In this document: positions 56,316 through 64,000 of the stretch, in pieces | Layout of the letters: each line of letters starts with the position of its first letter | How positions within the stretch are numbered: position 1 is the first letter of the stretch | NCBI RefSeq assembly: GCF_026004115.1 | Contig: NZ_BPIM01000001.1 | Coordinates: 806,001-870,000, forward strand | DNA length: 64,000 bases | Source: Meiothermus sp. | Lineage (GTDB): Bacteria; Deinococcota; Deinococci; Deinococcales; Thermaceae | Direction of reading: 5' to 3' | The notes under the pieces: generated by a model | Told to the model about the DNA's origin: nothing | Database searches by the model: none | Seen by the model: only the letters and a program-made list of their open reading frames with translations | Position numbers and translations under genes: made by a program

Positions 56316-57779
56316 GTGCGCTGGCACAATCTATACCGTCGCTGGGTCTTACAAAGGCACTTCCGCTTTGCCAAAGAGCACCTGGGCGATTATTTTTTTG
56401 ATGCCCTTACGGCCTATGCCCTGGGCCTAGGCAAGCTCAACATTGCCGAGGCCAAAGAGGCCGCCTGGGCTTTGAGCGAGCTGCGCAAAGACCCCATTCC
56501 AGGTTTTACTGGTCAGCTCGAGGATATTTTTTTTACCATAGACTTTCATCTGCGCGAGCGCTACGGTCACGAAATTGCAGGGGCCCTGCGGCGCGGCCTC
56601 TCCCGCAACGACCTCGACCTCACCGTGTTTCGGGCCTACGCCTGTGAGCGGCTGCTGCGGGTGCTAACGGCTTTGTCCGACCTGCGGCGGGAGTTGCTGG
56701 GTTTAGGACAGACCCACCGGCAAACCCTTTTGACCGCCTACACCCACCACCGCCCGGCCCAACCCACCACCCTGGGGCACTATCTGACCGGGGTGGAAAA
56801 CCTGCTCTCGCGCGACTATCAGCGCCTGCGCTCGGCCTTCCAGACCACCGACAAGTGCCCCCTGGGCGCTTCGACCCTGGCGGGCAGCCCCTATCCGGTA
56901 GACCGCAAGGCCCTGGCCCAGTGGTTGGGGTTTGGGGGCACCTTAGAACACACCTACGACGCCATCGCCGCAGGCGACTGGGCCCTGGAAATTGCCTATG
57001 CCCTGGCGGGTATGGCCACCAGTTTGTCGCGTCTGGTGGCCGACCTCTTATTCTGGGCGGAGCAGGGTGGCTTCCTGGTGGCCGAAAAAATCAGCCAGGG
57101 GTCTTCCATCATGCCGCAGAAGGTAAACCCGGTGGTGCTGGAGCACGTGCGGGGTTTCCTGGCCGAACTGATGGGCGGCCCCACCACCCTGGGTCATCTC
57201 AACTACAGCACCCCGTTTGGCGATGTGAACGACCACGGGCCAGCGGTACTCGAGCCCCTATACAACCTGTTTTACGCTGCCGAAGGGGCTGTAGCACTTC
57301 TGCGGGTGGCCCTACAAGAAAGCCGCTTTGTACCCGAGGTGCTGGCCCAGGGCCTGCGCGACCGCAGCGTGCTGGCCTCCGAGCTGGTAGATGTGCTGGT
57401 CTCGGGTAGGCATCTCTCGTTGGCCGAGGCCTACCCCAAGGTACAGGGCATGTTGCGCGAGCTGAGCAGCAAGGGGCGCACGGTGGCCGAGCTGGGCCTG
57501 GACGACCTGCAAAGCCACCTGGGGTTTGGCGACCCCGAGCTGCTGCAAGCCCTGGAGCCCGAGCGCTTTATCGCCCGTCGGCGGGTGCTGGGCGGGGCCG
57601 CTCCGGAGGCCCAGGCGATTTACCTGGACTACGCCCTGAACCGGCTGAAGCTCGAGCGGCTAGAGCTAAAGGAACTCAAAAGCCGACGCCGCAAAGCCCT
57701 TCGAACCCTGGCCCAGGAGCCTTTGAGCCTGCTGGGTGAGCCCTCTCGAACCGGCCAGACCCTGAAGGCCGCCCCGTAG
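56316..57779 (+). CDS. ArgH-like lyase (fumarase/aspartase superfamily)
   Basis: 487 residues from GTG 56316 (GAGGAGG upstream, four bases away). Superfamily signature GSSIMPQKVNPVVLEHVRG is intact; AYTHHRPAQPTTLGHYL and PLGASTLAGSPYPVDRKAL are like argininosuccinate lyase. The N-terminus departs from ArgH: it lacks the WGGRF start and opens NLYRRWVLQRHFRFAKE. It may be a divergent argininosuccinate lyase or another lyase; a separate true argH elsewhere would support the latter. Confidence 0.75.
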   Translation: MRWHNLYRRWVLQRHFRFAKEHLGDYFFDALTAYALGLGKLNIAEAKEAAWALSELRKDPIPGFTGQLEDIFFTIDFHLRERYGHEIAGALRRGLSRNDLDLTVFRAYACERLLRVLTALSDLRRELLGLGQTHRQTLLTAYTHHRPAQPTTLGHYLTGVENLLSRDYQRLRSAFQTTDKCPLGASTLAGSPYPVDRKALAQWLGFGGTLEHTYDAIAAGDWALEIAYALAGMATSLSRLVADLLFWAEQGGFLVAEKISQGSSIMPQKVNPVVLEHVRGFLAELMGGPTTLGHLNYSTPFGDVNDHGPAVLEPLYNLFYAAEGAVALLRVALQESRFVPEVLAQGLRDRSVLASELVDVLVSGRHLSLAEAYPKVQGMLRELSSKGRTVAELGLDDLQSHLGFGDPELLQALEPERFIARRRVLGGAAPEAQAIYLDYALNRLKLERLELKELKSRRRKALRTLAQEPLSLLGEPSRTGQTLKAAP

Positions 57780-58058
57780 TTCAGTTTGGCGAGTCGCATA
57801 CCCCACCGCAAGCCGACTTAGAAAAGCAAAAGTTGGTGGGGCGCTCAGTTGGTGGGGCGCTCAAGGGATAGGCCTACCCGCTGGCCAAATGTGAGTGGCT
57901 CATGCGGAAAAGGAATGCGGCAGCGCCCAAGCGCTTAAGCTACAATCGTTTTTGAATGCGCTCGTATTGGACACCTTCCTGGACATCCGGCCCCTGTGGA
58001 ACCTGCCCCGCTTGGTTAGGCCTGCTCACCCAACTGCATAGCAGCGTATAGGAGATTT
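57780..58058. other. Intergenic region with 16-bp direct repeat
   Basis: 279 bases upstream of the VWA operon. GTTGGTGGGGCGCTCA is repeated twice in tandem at about 57834-57865. No convincing gene; the stretch CAATCGTTTTTGAATGCG near 57942 may hold promoter elements, but none is near consensus. Confidence 0.5.
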
Positions 58059-59459
58059 ATGCTCGAGACCCGTCTGCAACCTCACCGCGAATACCTGCTG
58101 GCCAACATGCCCGGCCAGAAGATGTTTTTGGCCCTCAAGGTGCGCCCCGAGGCCCAGGCCGCGGGCGCTCGGCCCCAACTGGCCATTGCCTTTGTGGTGG
58201 ATACCTCCGGCTCCATGCGCGAGGTGGTGACCGAACCCAAAGAGCGCACCGGCCAGAGCGTGCGGGTGGATGGCAAGGAGTATGAGGTCGTACGCGGCGC
58301 CAAGAGCAAGATGGATCTGGTGGTAGAGGCGCTGCAAAACCTGCTCCATAGCCGCGAGCTAAAACCCTCCGACCGCCTGGCGCTCATCAAGTTCGACGAC
58401 CACGCCAGCGTGGTACAGCCCTTTACCGACGCCGCCCACAAGGCCCGCCTGATCGCAGCCGTGGAGCAACTGCCCCAGTTCTCCGGCGGAACCCACATGG
58501 GTGCGGGAATGCTGGAAGCCCTGAAGCAACTGCAAAAAGAGGCGGGCAGCCGCCGCATGATTCTGCTGACCGACGGGCAGGCTTTCGACGAGCCCCTCGT
58601 CGAGCAGGCCGCCCAAGCGTTGGCCGAGGCCCACATCCCCGTGACCGCCATTGGTGTGGGCGACGACTGGAACGACGATCTTCTTACCGACATCACCGAC
58701 CGCACCCAGGGCAGGCCCTTCCACATAGTGCCCGATACCCAGAACCCGCTGCCCCCCAGCCTCAGGGCCACCGAGCTACCCAGGGCCATTTTGGGCGAGC
58801 TGGAAAACGCCGCCAGCGAGGTGATTACCCACATTGGACTATCGGTGCGAACCGTAAAGGACGTGACCCTGGATCGGGTCACGCGGGTCTACCCCACCCA
58901 GGCCGAGGTAGACCTGAAGGCCAAGCCCTACCCCCTGGGCAACGCGGCCAAGGGCGACTGGACGGTGTTTATCCTCGAGTTCACCCTACCCGCCCGGCCC
59001 CCGGCCCGCATTCGCATCGCCCAGATGGGCCTGACCTACGAAGTGCCCGGCCAGGGCTACCGAGGCGAGGTGCCCCCCATGGACGTGGTGGTGGAGTTTA
59101 CCACCGACGAAACCCTGGCGGCCCGCATTGACCCCGAGGTGATGCAATGGGTGCAGCAGCGCAACATTGAGCAGCTAATCAAGCAGGCCACGGTGGAGGC
59201 CCGCACCGACCCCAGCAAGGCCGCCAAGACGCTGGAACTGGCCCGCAACCTGACCGTCAAGCTGGGCAACACCGCCATGACCCGCGCCCTCGACCAGGCC
59301 GTAGGCGAGCTTAAGAGCAGCAAGACCATCAGCATCGGCACCGCCAAGACCATCAAGATTGGGGCCAAGACCCAGGTGCTCAAACAAGGGCCCGAGGCCG
59401 CGCCGGGTAGGGAGGATCTGCCCTCCGACGAAGAAATTCGCAAGATGACCGGCGCCTAA
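58059..59459 (+). CDS. VWA-domain protein (TerY-like)
   Basis: 466 residues, soluble, no signal peptide. A VWA domain spans about 40-240 with MIDAS DTSGSM, Thr in SGGTHMGAG and Asp in LLTDGQAFD. An all-beta domain (about 250-360, LPARPPARIRIAQMG) and a helical end follow. GAGATTTATG shows a Shine-Dalgarno-like GGAG seven bases before the ATG. First gene of the kinase/FHA/phosphatase operon. In Ter-type systems a similar VWA protein (TerY) joins a kinase and a PP2C phosphatase. Confidence 0.85.
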   Translation: MLETRLQPHREYLLANMPGQKMFLALKVRPEAQAAGARPQLAIAFVVDTSGSMREVVTEPKERTGQSVRVDGKEYEVVRGAKSKMDLVVEALQNLLHSRELKPSDRLALIKFDDHASVVQPFTDAAHKARLIAAVEQLPQFSGGTHMGAGMLEALKQLQKEAGSRRMILLTDGQAFDEPLVEQAAQALAEAHIPVTAIGVGDDWNDDLLTDITDRTQGRPFHIVPDTQNPLPPSLRATELPRAILGELENAASEVITHIGLSVRTVKDVTLDRVTRVYPTQAEVDLKAKPYPLGNAAKGDWTVFILEFTLPARPPARIRIAQMGLTYEVPGQGYRGEVPPMDVVVEFTTDETLAARIDPEVMQWVQQRNIEQLIKQATVEARTDPSKAAKTLELARNLTVKLGNTAMTRALDQAVGELKSSKTISIGTAKTIKIGAKTQVLKQGPEAAPGREDLPSDEEIRKMTGA

Positions 59460-59500
59460 CTTGGAGCGGAGGCGCTCTGCCAAGCCCCTCTGCTTTGGAT

Positions 59501-61387
59501 ATGGAACGTTGTCCCTACTGCGCTAGCCCCGTACCTACTAATGCCGCAATCTGTCCGACCTGTGGCATGAGCATTGCCATGCCGGGTGAACAACATCTGC
59601 CCGTAGGAACCCGGCTCAAAGGTGGGCGCTACACCCTGGGCAAGGTGTTGGGGCAGGGTGGTTTTGGGATTACCTACCTGGGAGCCGATACCCAGGAAAA
59701 CCGCCCCGTGGCCATTAAGGAACTGTTTCCCGAGGGGTCGTCACGCCGCGCCAACTCGCGCAATGTAGTACCGCCTACCAGCCTGCTGGGGGGCGGTTTT
59801 ACCGAAACCATGGAGAAGTTTGAGGACGAGGCCCGCGTGATGAGCAAGTTCAACCATCCGGGTATCGTGCGCGTATTCGATATTTTCGAGGAAAACGGAA
59901 CCGCGTATCTGGTGATGGAGTTTCTGAAAGGCCAGACTTTGGGCAAGCGGATCGAGAAGCAGGGCAAGCTGCCAGCCCGCGAGGTGCAGGATATTGCCCT
60001 CAAGCTGCTGGATGCCCTGGAGGTGGTACATGGCGCGGGGATGCTCCACCGCGACATCAAGCCCGACAACGTATTCTTGCACCAGGATGGCCGGGTGGTG
60101 CTGATCGACTTTGGCTCGGCAAGGCAGTTTGCCCAGGGCAAAACCCTCCAGCACACCCGGCTGGTTACACCGGGCTACGCGCCTTTGGAGCAGTACGGCA
60201 CCGCCGGCAAGTTTGGCCCCTATACCGACCTCTACGCGCTGGGCGCTACGCTTTACCATGCGCTGATGGGCGTGGTGCCCCCTGCCGCTACCGACCGGGT
60301 GCAGAGCAATCAGCCCCTGCGGCTGCCACGCGAAACCCCCGATGGCCTCGAGCAGGCCGTCAACCGGGCCCTGGAAATCCGGGTGGACCGGCGCCCCCAG
60401 AGCGTGGCCGAGTTTCGGGCTATCTTGCTGGGCCAGCGGCAGCCCACCTCCACCGCACGGCCCACCTCCACCGCCCCGTCTGCAACCGGCAATCTTTCGA
60501 TCCGGGTCAGCCCACCCCAGACCGCCGTGCGGGTGCAAGGCCCCAACAATTTTCAGCAGGTCGTGCAGGGCAATACCGACCTGGAAGGGCTCCCCTCGGG
60601 CACCTATACCCTCTATGCCGACGCCCAGGGTTTTCAGCCCCAGCAGGTCAAGGTACAGCTCCGGGCCGGGAGCGTCCTCGAGGCCCGCTTCACCCTGGCC
60701 CCCGTGCGGCGCCCGGCCCCAGCCCCTCGACCAGCGCCCCAGCCCACCCCCGCACCCCAACCCATCCCAACGCCCATGCCTGGGCCCCAGCCCAGCCCCA
60801 CCCCCAGTCCTGCACCTGCACCACTGGCTAGTAGGCTCTACAACCTGAGGCTCAACCTGCTCACGCTGGCAGCGTTTCTAGCCTTGTTTTATGTGTTCTT
60901 CGAGGTGCGCCCTGCCACCTTGCAAACCTTCTTGCAGCCCCTCGACGAACAGCTCCAGCGCGACTTCAACACCTGGGTGCCGGGTTATCCTGGGGTCTTT
61001 GCCTGGCTGCGGGCGGGGTTTTATAGCGCGATTGTGCTGGGGGTTTTCTACACCCTGAGTTTTCTGGTGACCCAGGTGGTCTGGCTTTTGCCGCTGCTGG
61101 TGTTGGGGGGGGCAGGCTTGCTCTTGTACAGAAAACTGATCTCGCTCGAGCAGGGCGTCCTTGCCGCGGTTGTTCTGGGCGCGGTGTATCTGGGGGTGCT
61201 GCTCCTGGAGCGTCTGAGCATCCCCCTGGCGGTGGTGCTGGGCCTGGTGGCGGCTTTTCGCTGGGCCGACCCCGCCCGGGGAGAAATTATGGGGCCCGGT
61301 GGTCTGGCGGTCGCCGTGCTGATTCTAAGTTTTGGTGGTATCGTTCGCTTGACCCGCGAGCGGCAAAGAGAGGAGCGTAATCCATGA
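59501..61387 (+). CDS. Zinc-ribbon Ser/Thr protein kinase with PEGA and TM regions
   Basis: 628 residues from ATG 59501 (TTG 59495 possible). N-terminal zinc ribbon CPYC...CPTC, kinase domain about 40-300: Gly loop GQGGFGITYLG, VAIKELF with the catalytic Lys, HRDIKPDN, LIDFGSARQF, GYAPLEQYG. After a Ser/Thr/Pro linker comes a PEGA-like domain (SIRVSPPQTAVRVQG..SGTYTLYADAQGFQPQQVKV), a long Pro-rich linker and about four C-terminal TM helices. All catalytic motifs are intact. Probably phosphorylates itself, the FHA protein or VWA proteins. Confidence 0.9.
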   Translation: MERCPYCASPVPTNAAICPTCGMSIAMPGEQHLPVGTRLKGGRYTLGKVLGQGGFGITYLGADTQENRPVAIKELFPEGSSRRANSRNVVPPTSLLGGGFTETMEKFEDEARVMSKFNHPGIVRVFDIFEENGTAYLVMEFLKGQTLGKRIEKQGKLPAREVQDIALKLLDALEVVHGAGMLHRDIKPDNVFLHQDGRVVLIDFGSARQFAQGKTLQHTRLVTPGYAPLEQYGTAGKFGPYTDLYALGATLYHALMGVVPPAATDRVQSNQPLRLPRETPDGLEQAVNRALEIRVDRRPQSVAEFRAILLGQRQPTSTARPTSTAPSATGNLSIRVSPPQTAVRVQGPNNFQQVVQGNTDLEGLPSGTYTLYADAQGFQPQQVKVQLRAGSVLEARFTLAPVRRPAPAPRPAPQPTPAPQPIPTPMPGPQPSPTPSPAPAPLASRLYNLRLNLLTLAAFLALFYVFFEVRPATLQTFLQPLDEQLQRDFNTWVPGYPGVFAWLRAGFYSAIVLGVFYTLSFLVTQVVWLLPLLVLGGAGLLLYRKLISLEQGVLAAVVLGAVYLGVLLLERLSIPLAVVLGLVAAFRWADPARGEIMGPGGLAVAVLILSFGGIVRLTRERQREERNP

Positions 61388-61971
61388 TCGTGTGTAAGGT
61401 ATGCGGAACCGAGAATCCCGATGGAACCCAGTATTGCGAAAGCTGCGGGGTCGAACTCACCCCAGCAGCCACCCCAGAACCTGGGGTAACTGAAGCTCAG
61501 GCGCCCGAGCCCGTGGTAAACGAAGCTCAGTCGCCTGAGCCCGTGGTAACCGAAACACCGGCTGCACCCGAAGTACCCACCGAACCCGCGCAGCCCGAGG
61601 CTCCCACCGCCCCGCCGCCCGCCCCCCTCTTCCGCCCGGCCAAACTGGTCTTCAAGCGCTTTGGCGCCCTTACCAACGAAAGCATTCCCCTGCAAGGCCC
61701 GCGCCTGGTGGTGGGTCGTTTTGATGCCTCCACCGGGCCGGTGGAGATTGACCTAACCGGCGTGCCGGGCGCCGAGAACATCTCGCGTCGCCATGCCGAA
61801 CTGTTTTTTGAGGGGGTCTGGAAGGTACGCGACCTGGGCTCCACCAACGGCGTGTTCATCAAGCGGGCCGGTCAGGAGGCCTACTCCCCCCGCCTGGTGG
61901 AACCCGCCGAACTCAAGGACGGCGACGAGATTGCCTTTGGCAATGTAATTGTGGTCTTCCAGGAGGGCTAG
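61384..61971 (+). CDS. Zinc-ribbon FHA-domain protein
   Basis: 195 residues. N-terminal zinc ribbon CKVCGTENPDGTQYCESCG; an acidic Pro/Glu linker with repeated EPVV(N/T)E; FHA domain about 95-195 with LVVGRFDAS, SRRHAEL and LGSTNGVF, so the phospho-threonine-binding loop residues (Arg, Ser-Arg-Arg-His, Ser/Asn) are all present. The start overlaps the kinase stop by ATGA. It would read the kinase's phosphorylated threonine. Confidence 0.92.
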   Translation: MIVCKVCGTENPDGTQYCESCGVELTPAATPEPGVTEAQAPEPVVNEAQSPEPVVTETPAAPEVPTEPAQPEAPTAPPPAPLFRPAKLVFKRFGALTNESIPLQGPRLVVGRFDASTGPVEIDLTGVPGAENISRRHAELFFEGVWKVRDLGSTNGVFIKRAGQEAYSPRLVEPAELKDGDEIAFGNVIVVFQEG

Positions 61972-61973
61972 CC

Positions 61974-63758
61974 ATGCCGGACGAACGCTCCGGGTCGGAG
62001 CAGGGCACTCCCAGGGCTTACGACGCGGAGGATATCCAGGAAGTGGGTCGGGCCGAGGAAGAGGGCATGGGACCCCCCTCGAGCCAGCCTCCCCCTGCGT
62101 CAGAGGTGCCGCTGGATACGCTGGATTTGCAGGAAATTGCCCAGGCCGAAGCCGAAGGCATGACCCACGCCGATATGGGCCTGCCCCCCGAGGAAGAGCT
62201 GGCAGACCCCGCTAAAGAAGCCCCCCTTTCTGGGCTCGAGGGAGACTACCTCGAGGAAACCGTACTACCCTCCACCGTGGAAAACTACGCACTTACCCCC
62301 GGCTCCACTCACACCTGGGGCTCCCTGACCCTTCAGGTGGAAAGCCCCTACCGGGCAAGCTGGATGTGGGCAACCGAGGGGGGCCAGAGGCTTCTGGTAG
62401 GGCCCAAACAAGATGGCCGTCTGCTGGCTGGGCTGGACAACCACCGCCTGCTGCCCCGGCTGATCTATGCGGGCCCCGAAGGCATGGCCGTCGAGGCGGT
62501 AGAGGGCGAGCCGATAGGCCGCAAACTCTCGCTGCCGGCGGCCCTGGGGGTGGTGCAGCCGTTGGCCCAGCTGGTGTACTTCCTCGAGCTCAAGGGCTTG
62601 GCACTGGTAGACCTCGAGCCCCAGGCGCTCTGCCAGACCAACCAGGGGCTGCGGCTGGCCTTGCCGCCACGGCTGGCCCGCTTGGGCGAGCCAGCGCCCC
62701 AGGTCTGGCGGCAGGGCTACACCCCCCCCGAGGTTCTGGCCGAAGCAACCGTGAGCAGCAAGACCGGGGTGTACCTGCTGGGGGCTTTGTTGTTCGAACT
62801 TCTCACCGGCACGGCGCTGCCGGTGGAGGGGCCCAGCGAGTTGCTGCTCTCGAGCATCCCCATCCCGGGCGTGCCCCAGGCGCTGGCCCAGATGCTGGCC
62901 CCCCCCGGGGAGCGGGCAACCCCCAAGCAGGCTTTGGCCCTGCTCAAAAAGCTTTCGCACCCCAGCGAGGTGGAGGTGGTGCTCGAGCTCGGCGAGGCCA
63001 CCAGCGTGGGCCTTAATCCCAGCCGCCATTACAACCAGGATGCCTATGCCTACCGCCTCGAGCGCGTCCAGTCGGAGTTTGGTCGCACCCTCTTACTCCG
63101 CGCCTGCGTAAGTGACGGCATGGGCGGCATGGCCGCCGGCGAGCGGGCCAGCCAGGCCGCCGTCGAGACCTTCATTGCGGGCCACCCGCCCCATCCCATT
63201 GACGACCCCCAGGCCCAGTCCGACTGGGGGGTGCGGCTGGTCTGGGCTGCCAATCAGGCCGTGCTCGAGACCCTGGCGGGCCTGGACGGGGGCTGCACCC
63301 TGAGCGGGGTGATGCTCTGGGGAGCCCGCTACACCGTGGCCCACGTGGGTGATACCCGCGTTTATCTCTGGCGTCAGGGCCAGCTCCAGCAGCTTACCCG
63401 CGACCATTCGTTGGTAGCCGCCCTGGTGGCCAGCCAGATGATTACCCGTGAGGAGGCCATGCGGCACCCCGACCGCAACCAGGTTTTGCGTTCGCTGGGC
63501 AACCTGCGCCAGCCGCAGGGGGGCTATGTGGAAACCCTCGAGGCCACCACCGGGCAGGTTTCAGGGGTGCTCGAGCCCGGCGAAGCCCTGGTGCTTGTCT
63601 CCGATGGGGTCTGGGGCGAGGTAACCGAGGCCCAAATGGCCGAGATTTTGAGTCAGGCAGGTAGCTTCCAGGCCGCCGCCGAAGCCCTGGTGCAGCAAGC
63701 GCTGGCCGCAGGCGCCCCCGACAACGCCACCGCGCTCATCGTCTGCCGCCGGGCTTAG
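61974..63758 (+). CDS. Pseudokinase-PP2C phosphatase fusion
   Basis: 594 residues. A Glu/Ala-rich N-terminus with two similar segments (DAEDIQEVGRAEEEGM and DLQEIAQAEAEGM) is followed by a degenerate kinase-like domain, about 130-340: LVDLEPQALCQT takes the place of HRDxxxxN and there is no DFG, yet GYTPPEVL and GVYLLGALLFELLTG match the APE region and the F helix. The PP2C domain, about 340-594, is complete: NQDAY, VSDGMGGMAAGERAS, AHVGDTRVYLW, LVSDGVWG, PDNATALIV. Only two bases after the FHA gene. It likely removes the kinase's phosphates. Confidence 0.88.
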   Translation: MPDERSGSEQGTPRAYDAEDIQEVGRAEEEGMGPPSSQPPPASEVPLDTLDLQEIAQAEAEGMTHADMGLPPEEELADPAKEAPLSGLEGDYLEETVLPSTVENYALTPGSTHTWGSLTLQVESPYRASWMWATEGGQRLLVGPKQDGRLLAGLDNHRLLPRLIYAGPEGMAVEAVEGEPIGRKLSLPAALGVVQPLAQLVYFLELKGLALVDLEPQALCQTNQGLRLALPPRLARLGEPAPQVWRQGYTPPEVLAEATVSSKTGVYLLGALLFELLTGTALPVEGPSELLLSSIPIPGVPQALAQMLAPPGERATPKQALALLKKLSHPSEVEVVLELGEATSVGLNPSRHYNQDAYAYRLERVQSEFGRTLLLRACVSDGMGGMAAGERASQAAVETFIAGHPPHPIDDPQAQSDWGVRLVWAANQAVLETLAGLDGGCTLSGVMLWGARYTVAHVGDTRVYLWRQGQLQQLTRDHSLVAALVASQMITREEAMRHPDRNQVLRSLGNLRQPQGGYVETLEATTGQVSGVLEPGEALVLVSDGVWGEVTEAQMAEILSQAGSFQAAAEALVQQALAAGAPDNATALIVCRRA

Positions 63759-63769
63759 TCCGATTTGAG

Positions 63770-64000
63770 ATGAGACCCACCCCCCGCACCTTTGCCCTCC
63801 TGGGTGCTGCCGGCGCACTGCTGGGCGGCCTCCTGGGGGAGTTGCTGATTCCCCGGCCCAACCCCCAGGCAGCCACTTCCCAGCCAGCAGCCATTGCTCT
63901 GGTAATCGATGCCTCGGGCAGCATGAACGAGCAGAACAAACTGGCCGAGGTCAAGCGGGCCGCGCGGGACTTTGTGCTCCGGCAAGACCTGCAGGTCACC
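63770..64000 (+). CDS. Second VWA-domain protein, 5' part
   Basis: ATG 63770 opens a frame to the end of the window (77 codons). N-terminal hydrophobic segment (FALLGAAGALLGGLLGELLI), then VIDASGSMNEQNKLAEVKRAA, the MIDAS motif of a VWA domain. So it is membrane-anchored and faces outside or inside depending on orientation. It continues the operon begun at 58059. Confidence 0.85.
   Translation, partial: MRPTPRTFALLGAAGALLGGLLGELLIPRPNPQAATSQPAAIALVIDASGSMNEQNKLAEVKRAARDFVLRQDLQVT

Noticed and set aside
57943-58040. Short frame LVLDTFLDIRPLWNLP before the VWA gene
   Set aside because: Only about 29 codons with a weak TTG start and no support; it may be leader sequence.

Overview
The window looks like a chromosomal segment of a Meiothermus-type member of the Thermales (Deinococcota). 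This is inferred from the high GC, the fused subunit I/III of a caa3-type cytochrome oxidase next to a subunit II carrying haem c, the Cys-His-His type CsoR, the MurE substrate motif, and the overall protein style. It is not a database identification. Gene density is high, genes often overlap by ATGA, and GTG or TTG starts are common.

Layout. 1-6 kb: 3' end of a glycerate kinase, ftsX plus an EnvC-like activator, divergent tRNA-Ile/tRNA-Pro with clear promoters, and an archease-RtcB RNA ligase pair. 6-11.5 kb: a copper cluster on the minus strand (DUF305 protein, copZ, csoR, copA) with repeated GC-rich palindromes that look like CsoR operators. It is bordered by gene debris: a truncated second DUF305 gene, a C-terminal stub of another metal ATPase, and an internally deleted RibD/DHFR-like gene. 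11.4-17.9 kb: a DUF3105-response regulator-histidine kinase operon flanked by an inverted duplication, a secreted lipoprotein, a VIT1-like transporter, DinB-like and HxlR genes, and a decayed IS5-family element. 18-36 kb: mostly housekeeping or metabolic genes (argC, argF, deoD, a PilT-like ATPase, a MoaB-like protein, tmk, Nif3-like, murE, hisD) and several secreted proteins. 37-46.7 kb: a Rieske oxygenase, a DUF4384 protein, a tRNA-Lys/Glu/Val group and the caa3 oxidase-haem A operon (ctaA, ctaB, caaB, caaA) with a second DUF305 protein. 46.8-51 kb: GTP-type PEP carboxykinase, followed by an IS200/IS605 element (tnpA+tnpB) inserted between pckG and its likely terminator. 51-58 kb: pgi, a bifunctional RelA/SpoT enzyme, a DUF92 protein and an ArgH-like lyase. 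58-64 kb: a plus-strand operon of VWA protein, zinc-ribbon Ser/Thr kinase, FHA protein, pseudokinase-PP2C fusion and a second VWA protein that runs off the end.

Most notable. (1) The VWA/kinase/FHA/phosphatase operon at the right end has all the parts of a writer-reader-eraser phospho-threonine circuit, including a phosphatase fused to a degenerate kinase domain. (2) Three separate families of short inverted-repeat elements (MITE-like, about 105-310 bp) each occur twice in the window. One copy carries a 37-bp hairpin-forming unit repeated four times. (3) TnpB is likely to use a guide that matches the 3' end of pckG. (4) The copper region shows repeated partial gene duplication and deletion.
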